A DNA stretch of 64,000 nt. Source: Streptomyces sp. GS7. Its GTDB lineage: Bacteria > Actinomycetota > Actinomycetes > Streptomycetales > Streptomycetaceae. Made by a program: the position numbers and the translations under genes. Under the pieces are notes generated by a model. That model saw only the letters and a program-made list of their open reading frames with translations, ran no database searches and had not been told where the DNA came from. Location of the stretch: NCBI RefSeq assembly GCF_009834125.1, contig NZ_CP047146.1:4891501-4955500 (forward strand). The letters run 5' to 3'. This document shows positions 17,117 through 25,475 of the stretch, piece after piece. Position 1 is the stretch's first letter, and each line of letters starts with the position of its first letter.

Positions 17117-18238
17117 TCACCATCGCGCCAGTGCCGTCTCGATCGTCGATCCCGGACCCATCGTCATCAGCACCCCGAGATCGCCCCGCGCCACCGTTCC
17201 CTCGGCGACCAGGCGCTCGTAGGAGAAAAGGAAGGAGCCGCTGGAGAGGTTGCCGTAGTCGCGCAGCACGCCGGTGGTGTGGCGTACGTCGTGCTTGGTG
17301 AGGCCCAGGTTGACCCGGACCGAGTCGATGACCTTCTTGCCACCGGAGTGCACCACCCAGTGGTCGACGTCCGTCCGGCGCAGGCCCGCCCCGGCCAGCA
17401 GCGCGTCAACGGCTTCCTCGGCGTGGGCGCCGACCACGTAGGGCACGTCGCGGTCGAGGAAGAAGCTGAACTTGCCCTCGTCGTCGTCCCAGTCGTAGCG
17501 CATGGCGTCAGCGGCCTCGGGGATGATCCGGCTGGAGAAGCCCGCCAGCGCGGGGCCGCTGGTGTCCTGGCCGGGCGCGTCGCCGGCCTCGACGAGAATT
17601 GCCGCGGCGCCGTCGCCGAAGAGGCTGTTGACGACCGACGTACGCATGGTGCCGTCGAAGACGTACGCCGAGGAGCAGGACTCCACGCACACCATGGCGG
17701 CCCGCTGGCCCGGGTGTGCGGCGGCCCAGCCGGCCACGGCGGTCAGGGCGTTGAGCCCGGCGTTGCAGCCCATCCCGACCACGTCCAGTCGGGAGCAGTC
17801 CACCCGGAGCCCGAGTTCCCGGATCAACAGGGCGCTGAAGCCGGGGGTGAGGAAGCCGGTGGAGGTGACGCAGCACAGGTAGCGGATGTCGGAGAGGCCG
17901 GCTCCCGCTTCCTTCACGCAGGTCTCCAGAGCGCGGGAGCCCATGTCGATTCCGGTGTTGACGTGCTTGCGCAGCAGTTCGCCCTGCGTCTCGACGCGCC
18001 GTTCGCGGTTCGGACCGGGCGGCGGCAGGGTCAGGTGCCGGGTGTTGATCGCGCTGTTGAGGAAGACGGAACGGATGCGCTCGTCGGTGACACCGAAGAT
18101 GTCGAGGATGTCCTGCTGGGTGTACGACTCGGGCGGCACCGCGGTGCCCACGGCGCGGATCCGTGGCAGCACTCCGGACGGTAACGTGCCGTTGTGCACG
18201 GCCGGTTGGGTATGGGGAGGTGCGAGCATGACGGTCAT
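17117..18238 (-). CDS. dpgA: DpgA-like type III polyketide synthase
   Basis: A 373-residue chalcone synthase-fold enzyme with the full catalytic triad: Cys158 in VVGMGCNAGL, His297 in WVVHSGG and Asn330 in YGNLSSGSF, plus the closing TMGPGSTIE loop. DpgA joins four malonyl-CoA to 3,5-dihydroxyphenylacetyl-CoA, the only type III PKS reaction that uses malonyl-CoA as both starter and extender for this product. The order dpgA-B-C-aminotransferase downstream, with 56-nt and 4-nt junctions, supports the specific assignment over a general resorcinol or naphthalene synthase. It follows the 27-residue peptide gene by 27 nt. Confidence 0.92.
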   Translation of the reverse strand: MTVMLAPPHTQPAVHNGTLPSGVLPRIRAVGTAVPPESYTQQDILDIFGVTDERIRSVFLNSAINTRHLTLPPPGPNRERRVETQGELLRKHVNTGIDMGSRALETCVKEAGAGLSDIRYLCCVTSTGFLTPGFSALLIRELGLRVDCSRLDVVGMGCNAGLNALTAVAGWAAAHPGQRAAMVCVESCSSAYVFDGTMRTSVVNSLFGDGAAAILVEAGDAPGQDTSGPALAGFSSRIIPEAADAMRYDWDDDEGKFSFFLDRDVPYVVGAHAEEAVDALLAGAGLRRTDVDHWVVHSGGKKVIDSVRVNLGLTKHDVRHTTGVLRDYGNLSSGSFLFSYERLVAEGTVARGDLGVLMTMGPGSTIETALARW

Positions 18239-18265
18239 GTGTTCTCCGGTCTGTGCGGTCGGGGG

Positions 18266-18349
18266 TCAGTGCGCGAGGATCGCGAAACCGCGGTAGCGCG
18301 GGATGCGGCGGCTGGCCGCGATGGCGCCGGTGCTCTGCGGTGTGCTCAT
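18266..18349 (-). CDS. 27-residue basic peptide in the DPG operon; possible precursor peptide
   Basis: This short gene is below usual length cut-offs. ATG 18349 has an excellent ribosome site (AGGAGAGGAGGAGA, 6 nt spacing) and the frame ends at TGA 18266-18268. The peptide begins MSTPQSTGAI and ends RYRGFAILAH. It is basic (five Arg, one C-terminal His), has no Asp, Glu or Cys, and has a hydrophobic tail. It lies in the same direction between the MFS exporter and dpgA, 27 nt before dpgA. Because the operon also encodes an ATP-grasp ligase, it could be a ribosomal substrate joined to a DPG-derived unit, as in pheganomycin. A translational leader for dpgA is the main alternative. Confidence 0.6.
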   Translation of the reverse strand: MSTPQSTGAIAASRRIPRYRGFAILAH

Positions 18350-18442
18350 GCCGTCTCCTCCTCTCCTGGCGAGAAGTCTGGTCGGAAGGCCGTCGGGCGG
18401 GTCGCCGGCGGGAAGGGGGGTGTCGTGTTCACCGTGTTCGCG

Positions 18443-19669
18443 TCATGCCACCTCTCGGGCGGAGACTGCTCGGTCGATGCCGTATCCGGCGGCGGCGAAG
18501 CCGGCCAGCACGACCACGGCCACCGCCATGGCCGACGCGGTCGCCGAGGGCAGCAGGTCGTCCGCGTTGCGCACGATCCAGCCGGCTGCCACGTTGCCCG
18601 CCATCTCGCCGACCGCGCTCATGATGGTGACCAGCGACAGCATCGCGGACACCTGCTCCTTGGCCACGGCCTTCCCGGCGTCGACCTGTGACTGCGGCAG
18701 CGCGAGACATTCGGCGAAGGCGAACAGCGCGAGGCCGAGCAGGACCAGGACGAGCGACGAGGTGAACGACAGCAGCACCCCGGTCCCGCAGGTGATCGCG
18801 GCCCCGGCGTACACCGCCCTGCGGCCGGTCTGGGCGAGGACCGGCATCATCGCCAGCTGGATCACGATCAGCGCCAGCGGCTCGAAGCTCAGGAACAGCT
18901 CCCGGTAGCCCGACAAGGCCGGGTTGACCTCGTCGTACAGCAGGAACATGGCCATGATGAACCCCATGGCGAAGTACGCGACCAGCGTGTACGCCAGCAC
19001 CGCCACCGGTCCGGGGCGCAGCAGCAGCCCGAGGCCGCCTCCGACGGCGAGCCGTTTGGCCTTCCCGGTGTCCGAGGTCAGCCGTCGCGCGGTCGCGCCG
19101 GCCCAGGCACCGCCCGCCAGTTCCAGCAGGAGCAGGAGCACCAGTGCGTACCGTGCCACGTGGAACCGGTCGGCGGCCTCGGCGGCCAGCGGGGCCAGCA
19201 GCAGCGCCACGTTCATGACCACGAAGAACAGCTGGAACGCCCTGGCCCGGTCCTTCTCCACGGTGGCGTCGGTCAGCAGCACCCGCACCGCGACCTTCGA
19301 GACCCCGCGGCCGAACCCCGCGAGCACCGCGAAGACGAACAGTCCCGGCGGATGCACCGTGGCCAGCAGCGCCACGAAACCGGCCGATTTCAGCAGTGCG
19401 GAGATGGACAGCATCCAGCCGCTGTTCACGCCGCGGAAGACCATCGGTACGACGATGCCGCCGATCAGCGAGGCGACGACCTGGATGGACAGGGCGAGGG
19501 AGAACGTCAGCGGGGCGACCCGGGTACCGCCGAAGACCGCCACGGGCAGCATGGTCAGCACGGTGGTCATGTCGATGTTCGTGACGAACGTGAACACCAG
19601 CGCGGCCAGGACCGATCCGCGGTCGCTGGTCTGCGTGGGCTGAGGAGGCGTCGTCTCAGCGGCCTGCAT
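18443..19669 (-). CDS. MFS transporter, probable product exporter
   Basis: A 408-residue protein with about twelve hydrophobic helices, starting SVLAALVFTFVTNIDMTTVLT. A basic loop typical of MFS proteins follows helix 4 (VLLTDATVEKDRARAFQ). No sugar- or amino-acid-specific motif is visible, so an efflux role is inferred from its place within the biosynthetic operon. ATG 19669 overlaps the O-methyltransferase stop by 14 nt, indicating coupled translation. 93 nt separate it from the small peptide gene, the second-longest spacer inside the operon and a possible place for an internal promoter. Confidence 0.82.
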   Translation of the reverse strand: MQAAETTPPQPTQTSDRGSVLAALVFTFVTNIDMTTVLTMLPVAVFGGTRVAPLTFSLALSIQVVASLIGGIVVPMVFRGVNSGWMLSISALLKSAGFVALLATVHPPGLFVFAVLAGFGRGVSKVAVRVLLTDATVEKDRARAFQLFFVVMNVALLLAPLAAEAADRFHVARYALVLLLLLELAGGAWAGATARRLTSDTGKAKRLAVGGGLGLLLRPGPVAVLAYTLVAYFAMGFIMAMFLLYDEVNPALSGYRELFLSFEPLALIVIQLAMMPVLAQTGRRAVYAGAAITCGTGVLLSFTSSLVLVLLGLALFAFAECLALPQSQVDAGKAVAKEQVSAMLSLVTIMSAVGEMAGNVAAGWIVRNADDLLPSATASAMAVAVVVLAGFAAAGYGIDRAVSAREVA

Positions 19670-20699
19670 GGGGTTCGGGCCTCTCCGGTGCGGGAAGGGA
19701 CAGCTCCACCACCGACAGAGGGGTACCGGTGGCGGTGACGTGGGCCGGGAGGAACCCCGCGGCGGTGCCGAGGGCGGAGAAGTCCGCCGCGGTGCGTTCC
19801 CGGCCCGCCATCAGGATCATCATCAGGACGTCCAGGGACCGCCCGACGGGGACGCGGCGGTCGTCGTCGAGCACCATGTCGACGACCACGACGCGTCCGC
19901 CGGGCGCCAGCGCGTCCCGGCAGCGGCCCAGGATCTGCGAGGCCCGCTCGTCGTCCCAGTCGTGCAGGACACGCTTGAGAACGTGGACGTCCCCACCGGG
20001 GGGCACCCCGTCGAAGAACGAACCGCGCTCCACCCGGGCGCGTCCCGCGGCGATCAGCGCGGCCAGCGCGGGGACCACCTCGGTCTTCTCCCGCGGCAGT
20101 TCGAACAGGATGCCGCGCGCCCCCGGGCTGGCCGTCAGCAGCGCCGCCAGCAGCGAGCCGTCACCGCCGCCGACATCGACGACGGTCTGGCCCGGCCGCA
20201 GCGGGATGGCCGCCGCCAGTCCGCCGTCCAGGTCGCGCGAACCGTCCCGCATGGTCGCGTCGAACAGGTCGCTGATCTCCGGTGACCGGGCGAGCCACTC
20301 GAAGAAGCGCTCCTGATGGGTCAGCTCGAACGCCGGGGTGCCGGTGCGCAGTTGCTCCACGAGCCGGTCCCAGCTGTGCCAGTAGCCCTCCTGCAGCTCG
20401 CAGCGCACCCAGTTGGCGATCCCGTCCGGCGCGTCCCGGCACAGCAGCCGGGACGCCTCGGTGCCGACGTATGCGCCGGACGCGTCGAGCCCCAGGGCCT
20501 CGGCCACCACCAGGTGATCGAGGACCCTGCGCAACGGGTCGACTTCGGTCCGGGTCTCGGCGGCCAGTTCAGCGGCGGTCATCGGGCGCCGTGCCAGCAG
20601 GTCCGGGATGCCCAACTCGACCGCCGCGTACAGGCACTTGCTGGTGCGATAGGCGGTGATCTGTCCGATCAGCCGACGCCGTACCCCGTCGCCGCTCAC
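19656..20699 (-). CDS. SAM-dependent O-methyltransferase (caffeate OMT type)
   Basis: A 347-residue class I methyltransferase with an N-terminal dimerisation winged helix (ELGIPDLLARRPMTAAELA) and a C-terminal Rossmann domain. The SAM motif is VVDVGGGDGSLL; FELPREKTEV, the catalytic-type LKRVLHDWDDE (His base) and GRVVVVDMVL follow. This family methylates phenolic hydroxyls on aromatic natural products. In this operon the obvious acceptor is the resorcinol ring of a DPG-derived intermediate. The GTG start at 20699 shares GTGA with the stop of the ATP-grasp gene. Family call is firm; the substrate is inferred. Confidence 0.87.
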   Translation of the reverse strand: MSGDGVRRRLIGQITAYRTSKCLYAAVELGIPDLLARRPMTAAELAAETRTEVDPLRRVLDHLVVAEALGLDASGAYVGTEASRLLCRDAPDGIANWVRCELQEGYWHSWDRLVEQLRTGTPAFELTHQERFFEWLARSPEISDLFDATMRDGSRDLDGGLAAAIPLRPGQTVVDVGGGDGSLLAALLTASPGARGILFELPREKTEVVPALAALIAAGRARVERGSFFDGVPPGGDVHVLKRVLHDWDDERASQILGRCRDALAPGGRVVVVDMVLDDDRRVPVGRSLDVLMMILMAGRERTAADFSALGTAAGFLPAHVTATGTPLSVVELSLPAPERPEPHAGR

Positions 20700-21661
20700 C
20701 GCTCCCCCACCCCGGTCAGCATGCGGTGGGCCCACTGGAAGAAGGCGTCGGCCACCTTGGTCCGCGCCGGTTCCGGCATCAGCGAGAAGCCGGCCAGCGC
20801 GGTGCCCCACTCGCCCAGCACCGGGCCGTTCTCGGTCATCAGCCAGTCCACGTGCAGATAGCCGGCGTCCAGGCTCCCGGCGATACGCAGGCACATCTCC
20901 CGTACGCCGGCGATGTCCGGGTCCAGTTCGGCGACACCGCCCTGCCGCAGGTTGGCCCGGTACCGGCCCGCGGCCGGACGGCGCAGCAGCGAGACCAGCA
21001 CCTCACCGCCGACCAGCATCACCCGCAGGTCGCCGGTGATCGGCAGGCACTCCTGGACCAGGTAGTTCTGGCCGGTCTGGGCGACCACGTCCAACGCCGC
21101 CGACAACTGCTCGGGGGTGTCCACGCGCAGTACCGCCGCGCCCATCCCCATCTCCCGGGGCTTGACCACGTACGGGCCGTCGCCGACGACCTCGCGCACC
21201 ACAGGCAGTGCCTGGCGGGCGTAGCGGCCGAACGGCACGGCCACCGTCCGCGGGGTCGGCACGTCCAGGCTCGCCGCCCGCAGCATCATCGCCAGTTTGT
21301 CGCGCTCCAGGCACTCGGGGCCCCGCAACGCCCTGTTCAGCAGGACCGAATCGCTGGCATCCACCGTGCGATAGAGAGCCCGCAGGAAGTGGGCGGCCTG
21401 CGGGTCGGCACTGACGTCGTCGACGAGGTAGCAGTGCCGGCGCGCCAGCAGGTCCTCGCCGCGGTGCAGCAGCCGCGGCCGGTCGGCCACGACGGGGACG
21501 AGTTCGTTGGCCGGCAGGAACCGGAAGGTGAATCCGTTGCGTTCGGCGGCGGCGGTGTACTCCTTGGTCATGTCCGCCTCGATGGCGGCGGCGTAGTCGG
21601 GCGTCAGGTCGTCGGGGTGGCAGATCCAGGTCAGTACGGGTTCGGTGGGCCGTCGGGTCAT
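20696..21661 (-). CDS. RimK-like ATP-grasp ligase
   Basis: A 321-residue ATP-grasp enzyme. Start placed at ATG 21661 with AGGAG 5 nt upstream. ATP-binding lysines appear in PYVVKPREMGMGAAVLRVDT, and the core GDLRVMLVGGEVLVSLLRRP...YRANLRQGG is the RimK/LysX-type motif with metal- and substrate-binding Arg/Asn. These enzymes make an acyl-phosphate from a carboxylate and join it to an amine, typically adding amino acids to peptides or carrier amines. In this operon it most likely forms an amide between a DPG-derived unit and an amino acid, an amine or the 27-residue peptide. It is shorter than the PGM1 ligase of pheganomycin and is not clearly orthologous to it. Confidence 0.83.
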   Translation of the reverse strand: MTRRPTEPVLTWICHPDDLTPDYAAAIEADMTKEYTAAAERNGFTFRFLPANELVPVVADRPRLLHRGEDLLARRHCYLVDDVSADPQAAHFLRALYRTVDASDSVLLNRALRGPECLERDKLAMMLRAASLDVPTPRTVAVPFGRYARQALPVVREVVGDGPYVVKPREMGMGAAVLRVDTPEQLSAALDVVAQTGQNYLVQECLPITGDLRVMLVGGEVLVSLLRRPAAGRYRANLRQGGVAELDPDIAGVREMCLRIAGSLDAGYLHVDWLMTENGPVLGEWGTALAGFSLMPEPARTKVADAFFQWAHRMLTGVGER

Positions 21662-21695
21662 GTCTCCTGGTTTCCGTACGTCCATGGGGTGCTGG

Positions 21696-22928
21696 TCAGT
21701 CGAGATCTCCGAGCGCTTCGGCGGCGCGGGCGATCTGCTCGTCGGTGTGCAGCGCGGATACGGCGAACCGCACCAGGCCCGTGCCTCGGGCGACGGTGGG
21801 GTAGAAGGCCGGGGTCACCAGGATCCCGGCCTTCCGCAGCCGTTCGGCCGCGGCCAGCGCGTCGGCCTCGGCGGCGAAGGCCGCGCCCCGTACCGGCGAG
21901 CGTTCACCGGCGTTGACCAGTCGGCCGTAGGTGTGCTGGTCGAACAGCTCGGTGTTCTGCCACAACCGGTCCTGCAACGGGACCACCGCACCGTTCAGGT
22001 GCAGCCGGGCCGAGGCCAGGTTGGCGCTGACCATGGGCAGGGCGATGGGGCCGCCGAAGATCAGCGGGTTGCCGAACTTGCGCAGCACCTTGGTGTCCGC
22101 GCGGTCGCGCAGCACGCCGAATCCGCCGGCGCCGCCGAACGCCTTGGACAGCGAGCCGACCAGGATCACCGAGTCGGGCAGGTCCGTGCCGAACGCCTCG
22201 TGCGCGTAGCCGCCGCCCTGGGGGCCGGCGATCGAGATCCCGTGCGCGTCGTCGACGTAGAGGTAGCCGCCCGCGGCCGCGGTCAGGGCGTTGAGTTCGA
22301 CGACGTCGATCAGCCCGCCCATCGAGCCGATGCCGTCGACCAGCACGATCGGGGTCCGTCCCGCGTCCACCGCCTCGTCGAGCAGGGCGCCGAGCCCGGC
22401 GGTGTCGTGCGCGTCGAACCGGCTGACCGGGCCGATCTGTTCGAAGATGCCGCGCAGTACCTGGATCGAGGCGTGCGCGGTGCGGTCGACGAGGAACACC
22501 GGTCCGGCCTCGGCCATCGGGTAGCTGGGCAGCGCGTCGGCCGCCAGCAGCGGCAGCACACCGAGGTGGACGTTGCCGACAGAGGTGAAGGCCGTGACCG
22601 ATCGCAGACCGTAGATGCGGTCCAGGATCGATTCCAGTTCCTCCAGGTCGTCCAGCCGCATCCGGGTCCGTGCGGAGGCGAAGTGCACGCCGGCGCGGTC
22701 GATGGCCTCCTTCGCGCTGTGCAGGAGCTGGGGGTGCACTTCCAACCCCAGGTAGGAGCAGGAGACGAACTCGACGGCCTCGCTGCCGTCGGCCAGTTCG
22801 ACCACCTTGCCCCGGCGGCAGTGGAAGACGTGCGAGGTCAGGTCGCGCTCGGTGGCGAGGGCGAGCGCGTCGGTCGTGTTCTCAAGGCGGTTGGTCAGCC
22901 AGTTCTTGGAGATCTCCAGCAGGGCCAC
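21696..22928 (-). CDS. Alpha-oxoamine synthase (AONS/CqsA-like)
   Basis: A 410-residue PLP enzyme of the 8-amino-7-oxononanoate synthase family. Motifs: EFVSCSYLGLEVHP, the cofactor-stacking His in RTAHASI, YVDDAHGISIAG, and the Schiff-base Lys262 in VGSLSKAFGG. The family condenses an amino acid with an acyl-thioester, losing CO2, to give an alpha-amino ketone (KAPA, ALA, sphinganine base, CAI-1). No bioF neighbours are present, so a biotin role is unlikely. In this operon the acyl donor could be 3,5-dihydroxyphenylacetyl-CoA or an acyl group activated by the adjacent PaaK-like ligase. GTG start 22928 has GAGGA 7 nt upstream. Confidence 0.88.
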   Translation of the reverse strand: MALLEISKNWLTNRLENTTDALALATERDLTSHVFHCRRGKVVELADGSEAVEFVSCSYLGLEVHPQLLHSAKEAIDRAGVHFASARTRMRLDDLEELESILDRIYGLRSVTAFTSVGNVHLGVLPLLAADALPSYPMAEAGPVFLVDRTAHASIQVLRGIFEQIGPVSRFDAHDTAGLGALLDEAVDAGRTPIVLVDGIGSMGGLIDVVELNALTAAAGGYLYVDDAHGISIAGPQGGGYAHEAFGTDLPDSVILVGSLSKAFGGAGGFGVLRDRADTKVLRKFGNPLIFGGPIALPMVSANLASARLHLNGAVVPLQDRLWQNTELFDQHTYGRLVNAGERSPVRGAAFAAEADALAAAERLRKAGILVTPAFYPTVARGTGLVRFAVSALHTDEQIARAAEALGDLD

Positions 22929-23000
22929 AGACAGTCCTCAGATGAGTGGGAACGTTCGAGTGCCGGAGTGGGGGGGGTGGATCCGGACTTGGGTCGGCGG

Positions 23001-24341
23001 TCAGAGCTCGACGAAGAACGGAGTCTTGCCGCGTGTGTTGCGCACGAAGTCCGCTGTGGGAACGTGCCGCAGGGTGAAGCCCCGGAAGCCCGGCATGGCA
23101 AAGACCCGGCCGAGGTGGTAACCCTCGCGCAGCCGCCGGAGCACCTCGTCGCCGGTGGGGCGGACGGCGAGCCGGTCGGCGAGCAGGAGGACGACGTCGA
23201 ATCCGCGGTCGGGGGCGCGCCGTACCTGGAACTGGCAGTCGGCCGGGTCGGCCACTCCGAGGCCGCGCAGCTGAGCCATGACCAGGTCCTGGGAGATCGT
23301 CGCGCCGTCGACGTTGAGCGAGCGGGGCACGCGTCCGGTCAGCGTGATCCGCGAGGTGGGGCTGCCGCAGGCGCAGCCGCCGGTGGTGTGCCGTATCGCA
23401 CGGTCGCCCATCCGAAAGCGCACCAGGGGCATCCCGGTGTCGGTCAGCGTGGTGGTGATGACCTCGCCTTCCTCGCCGTCGGCCACCTCGGCGCCGGTCT
23501 CCGGGTCGACCACCTCGACGAACATCGCGTCGTCGTGCACATGGTGGGTGCCGTCGCCCTGAAAGGGGCACTGGTAGCCGATGGGGCCCGTCTCGCTGGT
23601 CGAGTAGGACAGCGACCTCACCCGCAATCCGGGGATCGCCTCGGTCATGACCGCCGCGCGGGCCGCTCCGAGGTTCTCGCCGATGTACAGGTAGGTACGC
23701 AGCGACGCCAGCGACGCCAGGTTCGCCGGGTCGGACAGCAGGTCGGCGCCCATCGCGGGCGAGCCGATCAGCGTGTCGATTCGGTGTTCGCGGATGACCT
23801 CCAGCAGTTCCTCCGTGCGCATCGAGGTCCCCAGGGGATACGTCTGCGCGCCGAGGCGCCGGGTGAGGTCCTGGGCGAAGGAGAACGCCCCGTTCAGTTC
23901 ACCGGGGTAGAGGCAGTTGCCCACCCGGCTCGGGGCCGTCGTCAGCGCGGCGCGTACGCCCCGTGCGCCGAGGTGGGTGACCCGGACGTCGAACTCCCAG
24001 GAGTGGTAGAGGACTTTGCGCTTTCCCGAGGTGCCGCTGGAGCGCAGCACCATTCCGCTGTCGGCGCTGTCGAGCACCAGATCGGTCACCGCGGGCGGGC
24101 ACAAGTCCTCAAGCGTGTCGGGCGACATGAGGGGTAGTTCGGACAGGTCGTCCGCGGTACGGACGCCCTCGATACCAGGCCATCGGGCTGCCGCGGCGGG
24201 ACGTTTCACGATGGCGTCCACCGTCGCCAACAGGTTGTCGCTACGCAGGCGCGCGAGTTCGTCTGCTCCGAGAGCCTCCAGGTCGTCCGCTAGTTGAACA
24301 CGCGAATTGCTTGATCTTAAAGGGCGAACAGAGATCGACAC
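23001..24341 (-). CDS. PaaK-like adenylate-forming enzyme (acyl-CoA ligase type)
   Basis: A 446-residue member of the phenylacetate-CoA ligase branch of the adenylation superfamily. Visible cores: A3 loop SSGTSGKRKVLYHSW near residue 105, YSTSETGPIGYQCP (A5, aromatic substrate region), PLVRFRMGDRAI (A7), a cysteine pair CACG typical of the PaaK zinc-like loop, and TGRVPRSLNVDGATI (hinge). It should activate a carboxylic acid as an adenylate and pass it to CoA or an amine. It is the first gene of the operon and so likely supplies its starter acid; which acid is unknown. GTG start at 24341. A gap of 72 nt leads to the oxoamine synthase gene. Confidence 0.83.
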   Translation of the reverse strand: MSISVRPLRSSNSRVQLADDLEALGADELARLRSDNLLATVDAIVKRPAAAARWPGIEGVRTADDLSELPLMSPDTLEDLCPPAVTDLVLDSADSGMVLRSSGTSGKRKVLYHSWEFDVRVTHLGARGVRAALTTAPSRVGNCLYPGELNGAFSFAQDLTRRLGAQTYPLGTSMRTEELLEVIREHRIDTLIGSPAMGADLLSDPANLASLASLRTYLYIGENLGAARAAVMTEAIPGLRVRSLSYSTSETGPIGYQCPFQGDGTHHVHDDAMFVEVVDPETGAEVADGEEGEVITTTLTDTGMPLVRFRMGDRAIRHTTGGCACGSPTSRITLTGRVPRSLNVDGATISQDLVMAQLRGLGVADPADCQFQVRRAPDRGFDVVLLLADRLAVRPTGDEVLRRLREGYHLGRVFAMPGFRGFTLRHVPTADFVRNTRGKTPFFVEL

Positions 24342-25475
24342 TTCCGCTTCCCCCGTCGTTCTTCACCGGGCATCCGCCTGCGCCCGTCGGCGCTTACGCT
24401 ACGCGGAGCCCGAGCGGCCCGGGCTAGCGAAATTGAGCCAACTCCCGACATGATCTTCGACAAAACCATCGCATGCGGAATCGGATGCTCCACCCGGCAT
24501 GATCACGCTATTCAGCAACCGGCACACAAGGCTGCAGCCCCCACGTTGACGTGCACTCCAACCACTTCCACACACAAGCGATTTGCCCCTGGAACACATT
24601 CCCTGAACAACGATCACACTTAAGCAACTCCAGCCGCATTTCTTGATCACGACCTCTCCGACACGTCGCCGCCGCGGCGACATTTCCCCAGCGGCGGCAT
24701 TTCCCCGTATCCCATACGGTCTTCCACATACCCCTGGTAAACCGGAGTGGCATGCTCCATGACCCTTCATTCCCTTCATTCCCTTCACTCCCCGCCCGGC
24801 TCCATCACCGGTCCACGACGCACACTCGACGCGCAGACGCACAGCGTGGGCAGCTGCCACAGCGCGGGTCGGCTGTAGACCGGTTGCGGGCCGGTCGCGA
24901 ACCGGCACGACGAACGATCGGACTGATGCCGGCCGGACACGACGACCGGGAGCGTATCCGCGCCACACGCGAAGCACGGCGCCCCAGACGAAGCCGGCAA
25001 CAGCGCGCTCACGAACCTTCGATGACGCGCCGGCTGTCCGGTATCCGCCCCTCGGCGTCCGCGAGGGCTGAACGGCCGCCGCACCGAGAAAATCGCGCAC
25101 GCCCCGGCCCGACGCGGACAGTCGTGGGCGAGCCGCTACGGGCACGGCCGGCGGGGCCCACGCGTCAGACATCCATCGCACAGCGCCCGCCGATGCCGCA
25201 CGGCTCCAAGGTCGCCCCCACTCACAAAGAGGGCCCACCCGCCGAAGCCAGTGACTCCGGCGGTCGGAAGCTCAACTCCCTTGCACCGTAAGGGCCCGCC
25301 AAAGGCAGGACGTTCCGCTCCCTCTCCGGATCCGCCACTCACGTCGTCGGCGGCAAGCGCGCTGCGGTGTGCCGTCGCACCGCATTAGCCGTCCGTTAGC
25401 AGAACGCCAACCCGGTCTTCGAAGCTGATTTTCGTCCGGAGTGAGAGACAAGAGAACACAGCAACGGGAGACCTG
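24342..25475. promoter_or_regulatory. Long upstream region of the biosynthetic operon with repeated motifs
   Basis: No convincing gene lies in these 1134 nt; open frames here have odd composition. Positions 24420-24720 are clearly AT-richer than the surroundings, as expected for a regulatory region. CCCG(A/G)CATGATC occurs at 24444-24455 and 24493-24504, 49 bp apart. TGATCACG occurs at 24500 and 24644, with a near copy (CGATCACA) at 24611. A 9-bp unit CCCTTCATT is repeated three times at 24763-24789, the last copy with one change. These could be operators for the operon's promoter. No regulator gene is found within the operon itself. Confidence 0.45.

Noticed and set aside
18266..18349. Classical graspetide (omega-ester/amide) precursor
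   Set aside because: The peptide contains no Asp or Glu, which the graspetide side-chain linkages require, so this RiPP class is excluded even though a RimK-like enzyme is present.
21645..24137. 830-codon plus-strand frame
   Set aside because: Antisense to the oxoamine synthase and PaaK-like genes; low-complexity Arg/Gly/Val composition, no domain.
13601..24341. Calling the operon a glycopeptide (vancomycin-type) or pheganomycin/resorcinomycin cluster
   Set aside because: No NRPS, P450 or halogenase genes for a glycopeptide, and no amidinotransferase or clear PGM1-type ligase for the guanidino-phenylglycine compounds. Only parts of the logic are shared.
24399..25238. 279-codon minus-strand open frame upstream of the operon
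   Set aside because: Odd composition (many Cys, Trp, Arg, Gly), no family motif, no ribosome site, and it covers the AT-rich regulatory stretch.
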